NCBI RefSeq assembly: GCF_003952525.1
Contig: NZ_CP034451.1
Location: forward strand, 3,782,001-3,846,000
DNA: 64,000 bases
From: Mesorhizobium sp. M3A.F.Ca.ET.080.04.2.1
GTDB taxonomy: Bacteria > Pseudomonadota > Alphaproteobacteria > Rhizobiales > Rhizobiaceae
Direction: 5' to 3'
Positions 49,437 to 58,689 of the stretch are shown here, piece after piece. The notes beneath the pieces are model-generated. The model was given only the letters and a program-made list of their open reading frames with translations, was not told the origin of the DNA and did no database searches. Made by a program: the position numbers and the translations under genes. How positions within the stretch are numbered: the first letter of the stretch is position 1; the number at the start of each line of letters is the position of its first letter.

Positions 49437-49640
49437 ATGTTATGCGGATCAATTGCCCTTTTCGAGCATCCCATCGTACGCGTCCACCCTGAGACCGGCG
49501 AGCACACGCTCATGCTCGGCTCTTATGTAGCACGTTTTGTTGGCGTCTCGAAATATGACAGCTAGAGGCTATTCGATCTATTTGAATCTCACATCACCGC
49601 GCAGGAAAACACCGTGCACTGGAAATGGAAGCAGGGTACA
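49437..49640 (+). pseudogene. TauD/TfdA-family dioxygenase fragment
   Basis: In one frame the strand reads [19 protein letters not shown] and [10 protein letters not shown], then a TAG at 49563, then RLFDLFESHITAQENTVHWK. This is the middle of a 2-oxoglutarate/iron dioxygenase with a premature in-frame stop and without the rest of the gene. Confidence 0.75.
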
Positions 49641-49691
49641 GAGGGACGCTCGAGCCCGATCCCATTCGCCGCCGCGCCTCCAGCCTCGATG

Positions 49692-49803
49692 CGCATGAAG
49701 TTTCATCGTCGGGCTGATCGATGAGCGCAAGGACATCACGCTGAACGAGATCGTGGAGCGGCTCGTGGCCGAGCAGTTGGTGCGGATCAGCCGAAGCGCC
49801 TTG
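49692..49803 (+). mobile_element. IS630-family N-terminal fragment
   Basis: Encodes GLIDERKDITLNEIVERLVA and EQLVRISRSALSA, the helix-turn-helix region of an IS630 transposase. It runs directly into the 78-bp repeat at 49811. Confidence 0.7.
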
Positions 49804-49810
49804 AGCGCCT

Positions 49811-49888
49811 GCGCAGTTCGAAATCCTCGTCGCCTGATTGACCTCGCATTCGGCCTTCTCTGCGCCTCTATTCAGCCGTCGCAACAAA
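49811..49888 (+). repeat. 78-bp repeat, copy 1
   Basis: Matches 52314-52391 with three mismatches in 78. Each copy ends about 20 bp beyond the stop codon of one of the two racemase-like genes. Confidence 0.9.
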
Positions 49889-49911
49889 CCCGGCAAACTG
49901 CATTCATATAT

Positions 49912-50607
49912 TCATGTGACGGACGCGAATGTTAGTCGACACAGCGTAGTAATGTCGTAGACGGGCAATCCGGTCATGAGGCGTATAGCGGCCGTTACTC
50001 GCGGAAACGCTGTGCACTCAAACAGGAGGGCCGCGATTTCCGGATGCGCATCTCGCATTCTTGCGACGCACGCCATTACATCGGACTCAATGTCGGCTGT
50101 TTCAGTCGGTATCGGCGGGCGCATGTTCTCATTCTGCAGCAACTTGCTGCCGTCGATGCCGCCGATAACGATCCTCGCACGCTCGGCCGGATCATCGATC
50201 CCAAGCAGATCTTCACCCAAATGCCTCGACTGGGCGGCCACGACTGCGAGCTTGGCAACTGGCGGCAGCTGCCGGAGCAATGTCGGCGCCAGGAGCAGGC
50301 TGGACATCACCACGGGTACATTCACAGATGCAGCCACCGCCGCTTGATGCCGGATAGAGTAGCCGCAGTTCGAGGTTATCACGACGGCGCCCCGATCGAC
50401 CAGCCGCCGGGCAGCCGCGATGTAGGCCGGTTCAAGCGCTGGATCACCGCGTATGACTATATCCGCCCAAGCCCCCTTCACAGTTTCCGATATAATCGGA
50501 AAGTCGAACGTATGCGGATTTAACAAGGCGCCGAGTTTCGGTTCCGGAGGCCGCGGTCCTCGTTCGAGGTTTAGAATGCCAAGAGAGCGAGAGATTTGGT
50601 CGGTCAT
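49912..50607 (-). CDS. Asp/Glu racemase-family protein, paralogue 1
   Basis: Member of the Asp/Glu/hydantoin racemase superfamily, 231 residues, closest in layout to EutA/arylmalonate-decarboxylase-like proteins. The two catalytic-cysteine segments are present: VITSNCGYS near 81-89 and LLFECTAFPRV near 194-204. Start ATG 50607 (MTDQISRSLGILNLERG) matches the start of paralogue 2. The two proteins are clearly related (shared segment RHQAAVAASVNVPVVMSSLL). Likely part of a catabolic locus for a cyclic or N-substituted amino acid; substrate unknown. Confidence 0.8.
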   Translation of the reverse strand: MTDQISRSLGILNLERGPRPPEPKLGALLNPHTFDFPIISETVKGAWADIVIRGDPALEPAYIAAARRLVDRGAVVITSNCGYSIRHQAAVAASVNVPVVMSSLLLAPTLLRQLPPVAKLAVVAAQSRHLGEDLLGIDDPAERARIVIGGIDGSKLLQNENMRPPIPTETADIESDVMACVARMRDAHPEIAALLFECTAFPRVTAAIRLMTGLPVYDITTLCRLTFASVT

Positions 50608-51027
50608 GAAAGAGGCCCCTGAAAATCTAGGCGAACGAGCGTGAAGATCTATGCCGCCAGCTGCTGTCTCGCGACCGTAGTCGACAGGCACCACACCAGT
50701 TCGCACAGCTACTATTAGCCCACGCCGTGAGACCAACGATCGATCGCCGGGTATCTTTCGTCAAATGCAATTTCTATATTTTGGCCATCTGGCCGCGAGA
50801 TGGACGCAGGACATTGCCGAGTTTGGGCGATGAATCGGACCCGCCGAATAAGCATGAAAGTTAAGTCCTCGGGCGATGGCTCCTGTCTGGACTGCCAGCG
50901 AAGAGTGGTCCGGGCTGTCCGCCGAATTGAGAAACTGACCCCCTCGGTTATGAGAGGAGGCATCAATGACGATTGGGATTTCGGCGATTCCTGCATTGTC
51001 GAGAACGATGTAGGGAGAGGAGATACT
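50608..51027. other. Gap upstream of racemase paralogue 1
   Basis: About 420 bp with no supportable gene. I see no -24/-12 promoter. Confidence 0.4.
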
Positions 51028-51190
51028 TCAGCCTGAAGAGGTGGCGGCGATGCTGCGGCTGCATGAGCTTGGCTGGGGAGCAAAGCGACTGGCGAAGGAA
51101 TTCGGGTGCGCGCGCGACACGGTGCGTCGGTATCTGCGGGAGGGCGGGACTGTTCCGTTTCGCAAGCCTTATACGGCCGACCGGGTTTGA
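51028..51190 (+). mobile_element. IS21-family IstA fragment
   Basis: EEVAAMLRLHELGWGAKRLA then KEFGCARDTVRRYLREGG is the N-terminal helix-turn-helix of an IstA transposase; a TGA follows at about 51188. Confidence 0.78.
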
Positions 51191-51229
51191 CGGGCTGGAC
51201 GATTGAACTGGGCGGCGTTCAAGGGCATC

Positions 51230-51905
51230 TGGACCGGTGTACGCGCGAGATTGCCGATCGACGTGTGGTGTGGCTCCTGCAGAGCGCTTTGCCGAAGAGG
51301 CCGGGGCGCTTCGCCCTCTGGGCGGACGGCGCCGTTTGGGCAGCTGCGGGATCTCGTGCGCAAGGTCCAGGCGGACTGGCGTAGGTATAGTTGGAGGCGC
51401 CCATCGCTGCGACAAACAGCTTCATGGGATCCGCTTCGCCGGTGATTGGGTCGATGATGTCGATATTGTCGCCGGCGAAATCGACAAACACCTTCTCGCC
51501 GCCAGGTGTGCCTGGTGCGTCGTCGGCGCACACCCTTTCCAGGCCACGAAGGTCGTGCAAAACCAGGTATAACCAAAGCCGTCGGGATTGGCGGCACGAT
51601 ACTCTTCCCACACCCAGCACCCGCGTTATGCCGCGCCAGCGCAACTCCTTCTCCTCATGGTTCCAGCCGGGGCACCGGCCGCCGAGGCTTTGCGACGCCG
51701 CCTTCGGCGCTGGGAACAGCAGCAGCTCACGGCCTTCGACATCCATCCCTTCGGGCAGCGACCAGCTCAGCCGCGGCAAGACGGGCGCGCCGCAGATAAC
51801 CACGCTCGAGACCATTGCTCACCCCAAGCGTGTGCGCGATGCGCGTTCGGTCAGGCCCTGGACTTGCCTTAGACGTAAAACTTCTCTGATCCGGCCCATC
51901 GATAT
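51230..51905 (-). mobile_element. Second, opposite IS21-family IstA remnant
   Basis: Broken minus-strand frames spell an IstA of a different type: RIAHTLGVSN helix-turn-helix, LSWSLPEGMD, EEYRAANPDGFGYTWFC, and the integrase start GGEKVFVDFAGDNIDIIDP with MKLFVAAMGASNYTYA. Several frameshifts separate them. It lies head-to-head against the fragment at 51028. Confidence 0.82.
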
Positions 51906-52129
51906 TCTGGGTTGGCATGAGGCTTCATCGTTTTGAACGACGCATCATCCTGGAGACCGGTTGAGTGTCGGCCGAAGCGTCCAGCACCTCCGAAAAGGTG
52001 CTCACGATCGCCTAAATCGTTGCTCATGATCCCGTGAAATCGGTGCTCACGATGCGGTGAAATCTATGCTCACGATCGCCTGAAATACGCAAGGACCGCG
52101 CCCGGCGCCGGTTGGAAAGCCGATCCGCG
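51906..52129. repeat. Short iterated motif CGGTGAAATC/GCTCACGATC
   Basis: Between about 51998 and 52086 the motif GTGCTCACGAT or its near copies recurs (TGCTCACGATCGCC, TGCTCATGATCCCG, TGCTCACGATGCGG, TGCTCACGATCGCC), each followed by a TGAAAT-like word. Spacing is about 20-25 bp. It borders IS remnants and may be an eroded element end. Confidence 0.5.
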
Positions 52130-52290
52130 TCCGCCGGAACGAGCATTTGAACAATCAGATCGAACAGGACGATAGGCGCATCAAGCGCCCGAGTGCGGCC
52201 GATACTCGGCTTCGAGATGGCCACCGCCTTCGCCATCCTTTCCGGCATCGACATGATCTACATGATGCGCACGCCAGGTGAGGTACACCT
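52130..52290 (+). mobile_element. IS6-family transposase fragment
   Basis: RNEHLNNQIEQDDRRIKR, then in another frame RPILGFEMATAFAILSGIDM, is the C-terminal end of an IS6/IS26-type transposase with a frameshift. Confidence 0.72.
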
Positions 52291-52313
52291 GCAATCCGAA
52301 TACGTCCCGGGCC

Positions 52314-52391
52314 GCGCAGTTCGAAATCCTCGTAGCCTGATTGACGTCGCATTAGGCCTTCTCTGCGCCTCTATTCAGCCGTCGCAACAAA
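52314..52391 (+). repeat. 78-bp repeat, copy 2
   Basis: Matches 49811-49888 (three mismatches). Lies 18 bp beyond the stop codon of racemase paralogue 2. Confidence 0.9.
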
Positions 52392-52409
52392 ACCGAAGTA
52401 ACAGGTATT

Positions 52410-53156
52410 CTATACCTTTTGTATAGACGCGATTTGCCTCCCTGCCGTCATTCCAGTAGACTCGAATGTCATCCGGCAAACGGTCGTGATGTCGTAGACG
52501 GGCAGCCCGGTTATCCGGCGGATTGCTGGTGCCACCACCGGAAAAGCTGTGCATTCGAACAGGATCGCCGCGATCTCCGGGTGCGCGGTTCTGAGCCGCC
52601 TGACGCAGGCGGCGACATCCGTTTCAATATCAGCGGCATCTGTTGGTACTGTTGGGAGCTTCATCTCGTTTTGCCAGAGCGTGCCACCTTCGATGCCGCC
52701 GAGGACTACTCTCCGCCGCTCGGCCGGACCGTCCACCCCGAGCAGATCTTCGCTGCAATGAGTTGAGTCCGCGGTCAACACCGCCAACTTAACGTCCAGC
52801 GGCAACTGCCGGAGCAACGTCGGTACGAGGAGCAGGCTAGACATTACTACAGGAACATTGACCGAAGCGGCCACCGCCGCTTGATGCCGGACAAAGAAGC
52901 CGCAGTTTGAGCTTATGGCAACGGCGCCCCGCTCGACGAGACGCTGGGCAGCCGCGATGCACACTGGCTCAAGCGAGGAATCGCCATGAATAACATTCTT
53001 GGCATAAGCTCTATGGACTGTTTCGTAGACTGTAGGGAAGTCGAAGGTGGCTGGATCTCGCATCGGTGAGTGCACCGGCGGCGGCGGTGTGGCGCCAGGC
53101 GCTAGCCCGCGGTCGAGGAGTAGAATGCCCAGTGAGCGTGGCGCTTTAGATGTCAT
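52410..53156 (-). CDS. Asp/Glu racemase-family protein, paralogue 2
   Basis: 248-residue paralogue of the protein at 49912. Catalytic-cysteine segments AISSNCGFF and ILFECTAFPVV are kept. It has a longer C-terminus (TGMTAGRQIASIQKV). Start ATG 53156 (MTSKAPRSLGILLLDRG) aligns with paralogue 1. On the minus strand it follows M24 peptidase, an ABC ATPase stub and the ridA pseudogene, so it is probably the last gene of that former operon. Function unknown, probably amino-acid related. Confidence 0.8.
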   Translation of the reverse strand: MTSKAPRSLGILLLDRGLAPGATPPPPVHSPMRDPATFDFPTVYETVHRAYAKNVIHGDSSLEPVCIAAAQRLVERGAVAISSNCGFFVRHQAAVAASVNVPVVMSSLLLVPTLLRQLPLDVKLAVLTADSTHCSEDLLGVDGPAERRRVVLGGIEGGTLWQNEMKLPTVPTDAADIETDVAACVRRLRTAHPEIAAILFECTAFPVVAPAIRRITGLPVYDITTVCRMTFESTGMTAGRQIASIQKV

Positions 53157-53272
53157 TTGATCTCCTAATAGAAAATGCGTAGGGTATGCAGGCAAGCGAA
53201 TCCTCCGCAGGTGGCCAACGATGCCAGCCCGCTTGTAGTTTGGACCGCGAGCTGGCAGCCGAAGCGTCCGAG

Positions 53273-53624
53273 TTAAAGCGCTGCGGTAATCTGGATCTCG
53301 ACCGTGTATTCCGCTCCCGCCAGCCTTGCCTCAACGCAGGGCCGACATGGCGTGCTGCCAGGAACCACCCAATTATCCCACACGCGGTTCATTCCGCGAA
53401 TGAAGAAATGTCGGCGAGCCAAATCGTGGCCGTCAGGAGCTTGCTCTCTTCTTGTTCCAGCTGCGGCAAGCAGATCATCGATTTTCGTCAGAATGTCAGC
53501 TGTCTGCTTGGCAACCGGTCCGCCGGGGCACGCAGTGCGACGATCCCTGCAGTATAAATCGTATTGCCGTGAGCAAGCATTTGGCTCATGCGAGGGCCGA
53601 CTTCGTAGCGCGATATTCGTCCAT
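53273..53624 (-). pseudogene. RidA/YjgF-family gene with several frameshifts
   Basis: All three minus-strand frames carry parts of one RidA deaminase: RYEVGPRMSQMLAHGNTIYT, then VAKQTADILTKIDDLLAAAG in a second frame, SKLLTATIWLADISSFA in a third, and MNRVWDNWVVPGSTPCRPCV then EARLAGAEYTVEIQITAAL back in the second. At least three indels are needed, so it is a pseudogene. RidA proteins hydrolyse reactive imine/enamine intermediates of PLP enzymes. Confidence 0.85.
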
Positions 53625-53689
53625 AATGAAATCCTTTCGAGAAAATGATACAACCGTGGATGCTGGCCGGTGTCGGAAGTCGTGAAACC

Positions 53690-53845
53690 GGCTCATCATC
53701 AGCGTAGTGGTCTTGCCCGATCCGCTGGGTCCGAGCACGACGAATTCGCCCTGCGATATCTCAGGGGGCAGACGTCGTCGACGGCTCTGCCGTTGAGGCT
53801 GAGGAGCGTGGATCCCAGTCTTACGGAGTGATGTCGTCGATGGCT
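53690..53845 (-). pseudogene. ABC transporter ATPase N-terminal stub
   Basis: Encodes ISQGEFVVLGPSGSGKTTTL, the first strand and Walker A motif of an ABC ATPase, preceded in another frame by a SLNGRAVDDV-like stretch. The rest of the gene is gone. It abuts the M24 peptidase gene. Confidence 0.75.
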
Positions 53846-53846
53846 T

Positions 53847-55028
53847 TCAGCATTCCATCTCCCTCGGGTAATCCGAGATGATTTCAGCGCCGGTCTCGGT
53901 GACGAGCACTGTGGCGCTGAAGCCTACGCTAATGTTCGGCTCGGGAAATAGCACCGGCACGATATGGAATACCATGCCTGGGTGCAGGACGCGGGGATCT
54001 CCGTCCTTTAGGTCCATGACCCATCCTTCACCCCAACCCGGACAGATGCCAACGCCCACGGAGTAGCCGGTTCTATTAAGAAAGGCATGGGCGAGACCAG
54101 CGCGAGCCACAGTGCCACGACACGCAGCATCGACTTCTCCACTTGTTACGCCGGGTCTAATGGCGGCGAGCGCGGCGTCGAGGGCGGCTTCTGAAGCGTC
54201 GGCAGCTCGACGCACGCTGTCGCTAGGCTTCCCGATCGACCAGGTCCGCATCAAGGCTGCACTGTATCGCTTCCAGTTTCCGGATCCCTCGACGATGACC
54301 AGATCGCCTTTCTCGATGCCTCGGCCAGCCCAGGTGGCGTGCGGCAAGGCCGTACGCGGCCCGGAAGCGATGTATGGGGCACTGCCCATGTATTCACTGC
54401 CAGCCGAGATGGCAGCATAATGGAAAGCCGCGGCCACATCGTTCTCAGTACGGCCAGGACGCGCAGCTTCATGTGCGGCCTTGAAGCCTGCAGTCAACGC
54501 CTCAGCCGCGCGACGAATGTAAGCGATCTCCTGCGAGGACTTGATGGCTCGGCATTTCTCCAGAATCGTAGACGCATTGACGAAGTTGGTTCCGGGCAGC
54601 GCACCGCGGAGCGTTTCGTAGGCGCTCACCGTAAGGAACATGGAGTTGGCATCCACACCGACGGTCTTTCCCAAGGCGCCCAAATCGGACATCGCTCTTG
54701 CTAGTACCTCAGCCGGAACGTCAGTATCCTGCCATACAGTGGCATCCCGATAGTAGGACAGACGCTCGACATTGACTTGCTCGTAGCGACGCACCACGAG
54801 GAATGGGTCGCTAGTATGCGTCACGACAAGCGCCTGAAAAACATAGTATCCTTTCGTAATGAATCCAGATATATAGTATATGTTTTCGGGAGAGCTGAGC
54901 ACGAGGTAGTCGATCCCGCGCTCGTTCATTGCTTTCCTGCACGAAGCAAGCCGCATGTCGAATTCAGCTGAAGTAAAGGGTAGCTGGTCGATCGCGTCGA
55001 CAGGCAGTAGATTATGGTTGGCGATCAT
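53847..55028 (-). CDS. M24-family creatinase/Xaa-Pro peptidase-like hydrolase
   Basis: Pita-bread-fold hydrolase of 393 residues in the creatinase/prolidase/ectoine-hydrolase group. N-terminal creatinase-like domain (SAEFDMRLASCRKAMNERGI) to about 155; catalytic domain with PHATWAGRGIEKGDLVIVEG and HPGMVFHIVPVLFPEPNISV. The usual metal-ligand Asp-x-Asp is not obvious, as in ectoine-hydrolase-like members that act without a full dimetal set. Start ATG 55028 follows AAGGAAAGGAAAACAGGC. With racemase, RidA, ABC and dehydrogenase genes nearby it suggests amino-acid-derivative catabolism. Confidence 0.82.
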   Translation of the reverse strand: MIANHNLLPVDAIDQLPFTSAEFDMRLASCRKAMNERGIDYLVLSSPENIYYISGFITKGYYVFQALVVTHTSDPFLVVRRYEQVNVERLSYYRDATVWQDTDVPAEVLARAMSDLGALGKTVGVDANSMFLTVSAYETLRGALPGTNFVNASTILEKCRAIKSSQEIAYIRRAAEALTAGFKAAHEAARPGRTENDVAAAFHYAAISAGSEYMGSAPYIASGPRTALPHATWAGRGIEKGDLVIVEGSGNWKRYSAALMRTWSIGKPSDSVRRAADASEAALDAALAAIRPGVTSGEVDAACRGTVARAGLAHAFLNRTGYSVGVGICPGWGEGWVMDLKDGDPRVLHPGMVFHIVPVLFPEPNISVGFSATVLVTETGAEIISDYPREMEC

Positions 55029-55251
55029 GCCTGTTTTCCTTTCCTTGATCACTGGCCCAAGAGGTGGGCCGTCACATTTCCGTCGCGAGAGAACTGCACT
55101 AGCGATGACATCGATCGCTGCGAGCGCCGTCTGCAGCGGGGCCACTGCCGAATGGGTTTACGTCCTGTTTAGGATCCCTTCCCACACGCGCATAGGCCAG
55201 GTGATGAAGCGTGTTCGCGTCAGGGAGTTCCCCTTTTTCTTAGAAGTAGAG

Positions 55252-55281
55252 CCATCGGGCAGCCCCGATGGTCTGTTTTTT
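55252..55281 (+). terminator. Rho-independent terminator with no gene before it
   Basis: Perfect 8-bp stem CCATCGGG / CCCGATGG, 4-nt loop, followed by TCTGTTTTTT. No plus-strand gene ends upstream, so it is a relic or serves an unseen transcript. Confidence 0.75.
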
Positions 55282-55559
55282 ACCCCGAGTGGCCTTAGCT
55301 TCACGCAGGCAGCGCCAGCGACGAGTTTCAACCAATAGCCGACATACTGGAGAGCCTTCCTACACAACTATCGCGGAAGCTTGGGGTCAAATACAGTTTG
55401 AAGATCACGATCATCTAGCGACGAGATGTCCGGATTGGCATTCCAAAGACCCTGACACTCAGGGCCGCTTCCGACGGAGTGCGCGTACGCCAAAAAGCTT
55501 TCCGGTCCGCTCGCTCAGCGGCGATTTTTCAGCGCCGATGCGCGCTGTGCATTTGACGA

Positions 55560-55605
55560 ATTGGTACGTGGGATGACATTATCAATCAAATCGATTTCAC
55601 TCATG
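55560..55605 (+). promoter_or_regulatory. Degenerate nod-box-like sequence
   Basis: Contains ATT-N9-GAT (55560-55574) followed six bases later by ATC-N9-GAT (ATCAATCAAATCGAT) and TTCACTCAT, partly matching the second half of the NodD-binding nod box. The inter-motif spacing is one base short and no nodulation gene follows. Confidence 0.3.
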
Positions 55606-56069
55606 GTGGCATTCTCCAACGTTGCGTTTTCGCGGTTCTTTCGCCATCCGCTGTTGGGTAGTGTTGCATTTGTCCATTGCGAACCGCACCTACCACTCCT
55701 GGTGGGCTGATCTCACCCCAAGCGAGGTCGGCGCGACGTCTCGGATGAAAATCGCCTTGCCGCCGAATTCACAGGGCGCCGACGCAAGGCGCATGCCGAC
55801 GCATTGACTTCGGACGCGTCAAAGGAAAGATCGCGTATTCGCGCCTATGCTCCTCTTCGAACCGGATCTCCGCGACGAGCGCAAGCGGCCGCCGATCCGG
55901 GTTTTCTCCCGCACTTGACGACGGCTAAACGGACTGCCGTAGAGGCGCACCGCGTCATCGCGTCGCCGTCGCCGCAGCGCCGGCGAATCTCCCATAGCCG
56001 ATAGCGCCGCTCTCCTGTTCGACCAGGCCTGATCATTCTTGGGGTGTTCCTATCCTTGAGTTTGACCAG
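55606..56069. other. Gap with no recognised gene
   Basis: About 460 bp, no supportable gene, between the nod-box-like sequence and IS110 remnant. Confidence 0.4.
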
Positions 56070-57104
56070 CCTACCACGCATCCATTTCCAGCGGTGGAAA
56101 GGGAAGCAGCGGTCTGGCCCGCTTGATGGCAGCCTTTCCGCGCGTAGCGCGATAGAACCAGACGGAAAGGGGTCCAGTCTCGAACACCACGCGTTTGGCG
56201 GCTGGCGCCCGCTTACGGATAAGCTCGGCAATGACCTTTGGATCAGAGGCGCACTCCCGCGCCAGACGCGCTTGCCTTCACGTCGGATCGACACCGACGT
56301 CTCTTTCATCGACACGGAAGGTGGCTGTTCCCCGATAAGATGGAAATAGGGCTCACGGATCTGACGCCGGACCCAAGCGTCTGATGGAGAACAGCCATGG
56401 AAGAGTATATCGGTCTCGACACGGTTGGCGCATCTTGCAGAGGTGGGATTCTTCCGTGAGGTGCGGGTGAAAGGATTTGACAGCATGCTGACCCGCACGC
56501 TCGTGGCGGCACGCACCCGGCTGGTCCGGATCACACCGAACTTTCCAACCAGATTCGTGGAATCATGAAAACGTTCGGGCTGCTCGTTCCTGCAGGAAAG
56601 GGAACCACGTTCGAGAAGAACGTTCGGCGCCTACGAGGAACTTGCTCTCATCGTGCTGCCGATGTGGAGGCCTGGCGCGGCATTCGCATCCGTGCCGCCG
56701 AGCTTGGGCGCCAGCTCGTCGCAGATGCACGTCAGAGCCAGGCATGCCGCATGCTCATGTCGATCCCTGGCATCGGCGCCATCACCGCAACCTCGTTTGC
56801 CACTGCCATTGAAGATCCGGGCAACTTCCAGACCTCCCGATCTGTTCGCGCCTGGATGGGCCTGACGACGCCAAAGCGAGTGCAGCCGACGGCTGGCCCA
56901 GCTCCCCGCTGTCGGCCCGATCGCAGCCTCGCTGCTGACGATGAAGACGCCGGCGCCCGAGCTGTTCCGATCGGGGCGCGACTTGTAGGCGGTCACCGGG
57001 CCGGCGATTCCTCACAAGTCACGGCCGCTCAAAGGTTAATCTCAAAACGAGATAGCGCCGATCCGCAAACTGAATTTGACGTCGATCTCCGCGACCGATC
57101 ATAG
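56070..57104. mobile_element. IS110-family remnant with an inverted 5' segment
   Basis: Plus strand at 56398 reads MEEYIGLDTVGA, the start of an IS110 transposase, then breaks. The next N-terminal segment (MKETSVSIRREGKRVWRG) is found on the minus strand at about 56250-56320, so part of the gene is inverted. The C-terminal half resumes on the plus strand at 56480-56890 (RTLVAARTRLVRI; MKTFGLLVPAGKGTTFEKNV; LMSIPGIGAITATSFATAIE; SVRAWMGLTTPKR). Confidence 0.82.
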
Positions 57105-57305
57105 TTCGGATGCACGTTCTTCGCGGTATCTAGAAAAGGTTCTCAGCCTGTCGGTTCGCCGTTGATTTTCGGCACGAGAGGCTAGTGGTGAATAGTCAGT
57201 CGCCGCAAGGATTGGCCCCGGGATCCGACATGAAAATGAAGGAATCTATCGACCTATGGTGCCTCAGTTGGTGCTGCAGAATGATCAGCAGGGAAATTGA
57301 ACACA

Positions 57306-58403
57306 ATGAACCTTGACAGCGCAAAGGAGCTAGCCTCCGTCGTCTTTTCTGACAATTATTTCGAAGCGAGGCAGAAATTCCTGGCGGCGGCGCCGACGTC
57401 GCGAGCATACCGATGCAGGACAAACGGACCCTCTGGTGAGGCTCTCTACACGGACGCAGCATATTTTGGCCCGGCGGACGCCAAGAAACTCCTGGTTCTG
57501 GTTTCCGGCACGCACGGACCAGAAGGTTACATCGGTTCCGCGGCGCAACTTCTATTCTTGCGAGCTAAATTTCACGAGCGTCTCCCATCCTCCACGGCGG
57601 TGCTCTTCGTCCACGCGCTGAATTGCTACGGTTTTGCCTGGGATCGCCGAGTTACCGCGGAGGGGGTTGACCTCAACCGGAATTTTGTCGACTTTTCCAA
57701 ACCGCTCCCCTCGAATCCTGGATACGAGGAGTTGGCTGAGCATTTTGTTCCCGCGGATATCTCCGAGGAGGGATTGAAGCGCGCTGAGGCTGCGTTCGCG
57801 GCATATCAAGCGCGCCACGGCGAATTGAAACTTCGGGAGGCGCGGGGATCGGGGCAGTACACCAATCCGGGCGGCCTGTTCTACGGCGGAACCGAGCCTA
57901 CCGAAGCCAGGCGAACTCTCGAGGAAATAACGAAGGAATTCAACGTAGCGGCCCGCGATGAGGTCATCATCATAGATTACCACACCGGCCTCGGCCCTTA
58001 CGGCTATGGGGAGCTGCAATGCGAGCAGTCGTCCGGACTGGGCGGTTATGAGCGAGCCATCAACATCTTTGGCCCGTCCGTAACGTCGCCGGAGGTAGGG
58101 AATTCTTCCGCCGAAATCATACCTGGGACCCAAGACGCTTTTTGGGAGCGTATCTTGGGGAGCCGGCACACCTACATTGCTCTTGAATTTGGAACGTACA
58201 AACTAAATACAGCGGTGCTGCGCGACGACCATTGGTTGTTCATGTATCAGCCAGAAGAGGCTGATTCCGAGCGGGGCCGACAGATCCGTCAGGTCGCCAA
58301 ATTGCACTACTATCCGCAGGGGTCAGACTGGAAGGAGATGATCGCTTGGAGATCGCACCAGGTGCATCGACAGGCAATCGAGGCGCTTGCGTCAGGAGAA
58401 TAA
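57306..58403 (+). CDS. DUF2817 (M14-like) zinc hydrolase
   Basis: 365-residue protein of the DUF2817 family, related to zinc carboxypeptidases/deacylases. Metal-binding motifs fit H-x2-E (SGTHGPEGYIG, about 80-90) and a later His (IIDYHTGLGPYGYGE, about 219-233), and a catalytic-type Glu lies in YIALEFGTYK. The RNF segment GVDLNRNFVDF supplies the substrate-carboxylate-binding Arg. Start ATG 57306 follows AGGGAAATTG; a TTG at 57297 is possible. It is intact between two IS110 remnants and may belong to the same catabolic locus as the M24 and racemase genes. Confidence 0.8.
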   Translation: MNLDSAKELASVVFSDNYFEARQKFLAAAPTSRAYRCRTNGPSGEALYTDAAYFGPADAKKLLVLVSGTHGPEGYIGSAAQLLFLRAKFHERLPSSTAVLFVHALNCYGFAWDRRVTAEGVDLNRNFVDFSKPLPSNPGYEELAEHFVPADISEEGLKRAEAAFAAYQARHGELKLREARGSGQYTNPGGLFYGGTEPTEARRTLEEITKEFNVAARDEVIIIDYHTGLGPYGYGELQCEQSSGLGGYERAINIFGPSVTSPEVGNSSAEIIPGTQDAFWERILGSRHTYIALEFGTYKLNTAVLRDDHWLFMYQPEEADSERGRQIRQVAKLHYYPQGSDWKEMIAWRSHQVHRQAIEALASGE

Positions 58404-58409
58404 TCTCCC

Positions 58410-58595
58410 GAGGCTGAGTTTCGGAGGCATCGACATTCTCTGTGCCAGTGCCGGCATTTTTCCGCAGACCAAGCTGGTCGACCTCGATCCTGCCGAATGG
58501 GACCGTGTCATGGCGACCAACCTTAAGAGCGCCTTTCTCTCGTCAAGCCCTGCATCCTATCTATTTCGAGAAGGCGGCCAACGAGTTCCATGACA
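58410..58595 (+). pseudogene. Short-chain dehydrogenase fragment
   Basis: Encodes FGGIDILCASAGIFPQTKLV and DLDPAEWDRVMATNLKSAFL, the NAG-motif part of an SDR, then loses the frame. Neither the N-terminal cofactor loop nor the catalytic Tyr-Lys is present. Confidence 0.8.
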
Positions 58596-58689
58596 AACGC
58601 GGCGCCCAACCAGCTTCGGCAGACCGGCTTCACCTATTTGAAGGTGATCGGCTGGTTCGTTTTATCTCTCCACCATCCCTCGATGGCGC

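Noticed and set aside
51998..52090. CRISPR array
   Set aside because: Repeats are about 11 nt and variable, spacers 10-14 nt; no cas genes.
55158..55367. Small minus-strand protein upstream of the M24 gene
   Set aside because: Overlaps a strong terminator hairpin and resembles nothing.
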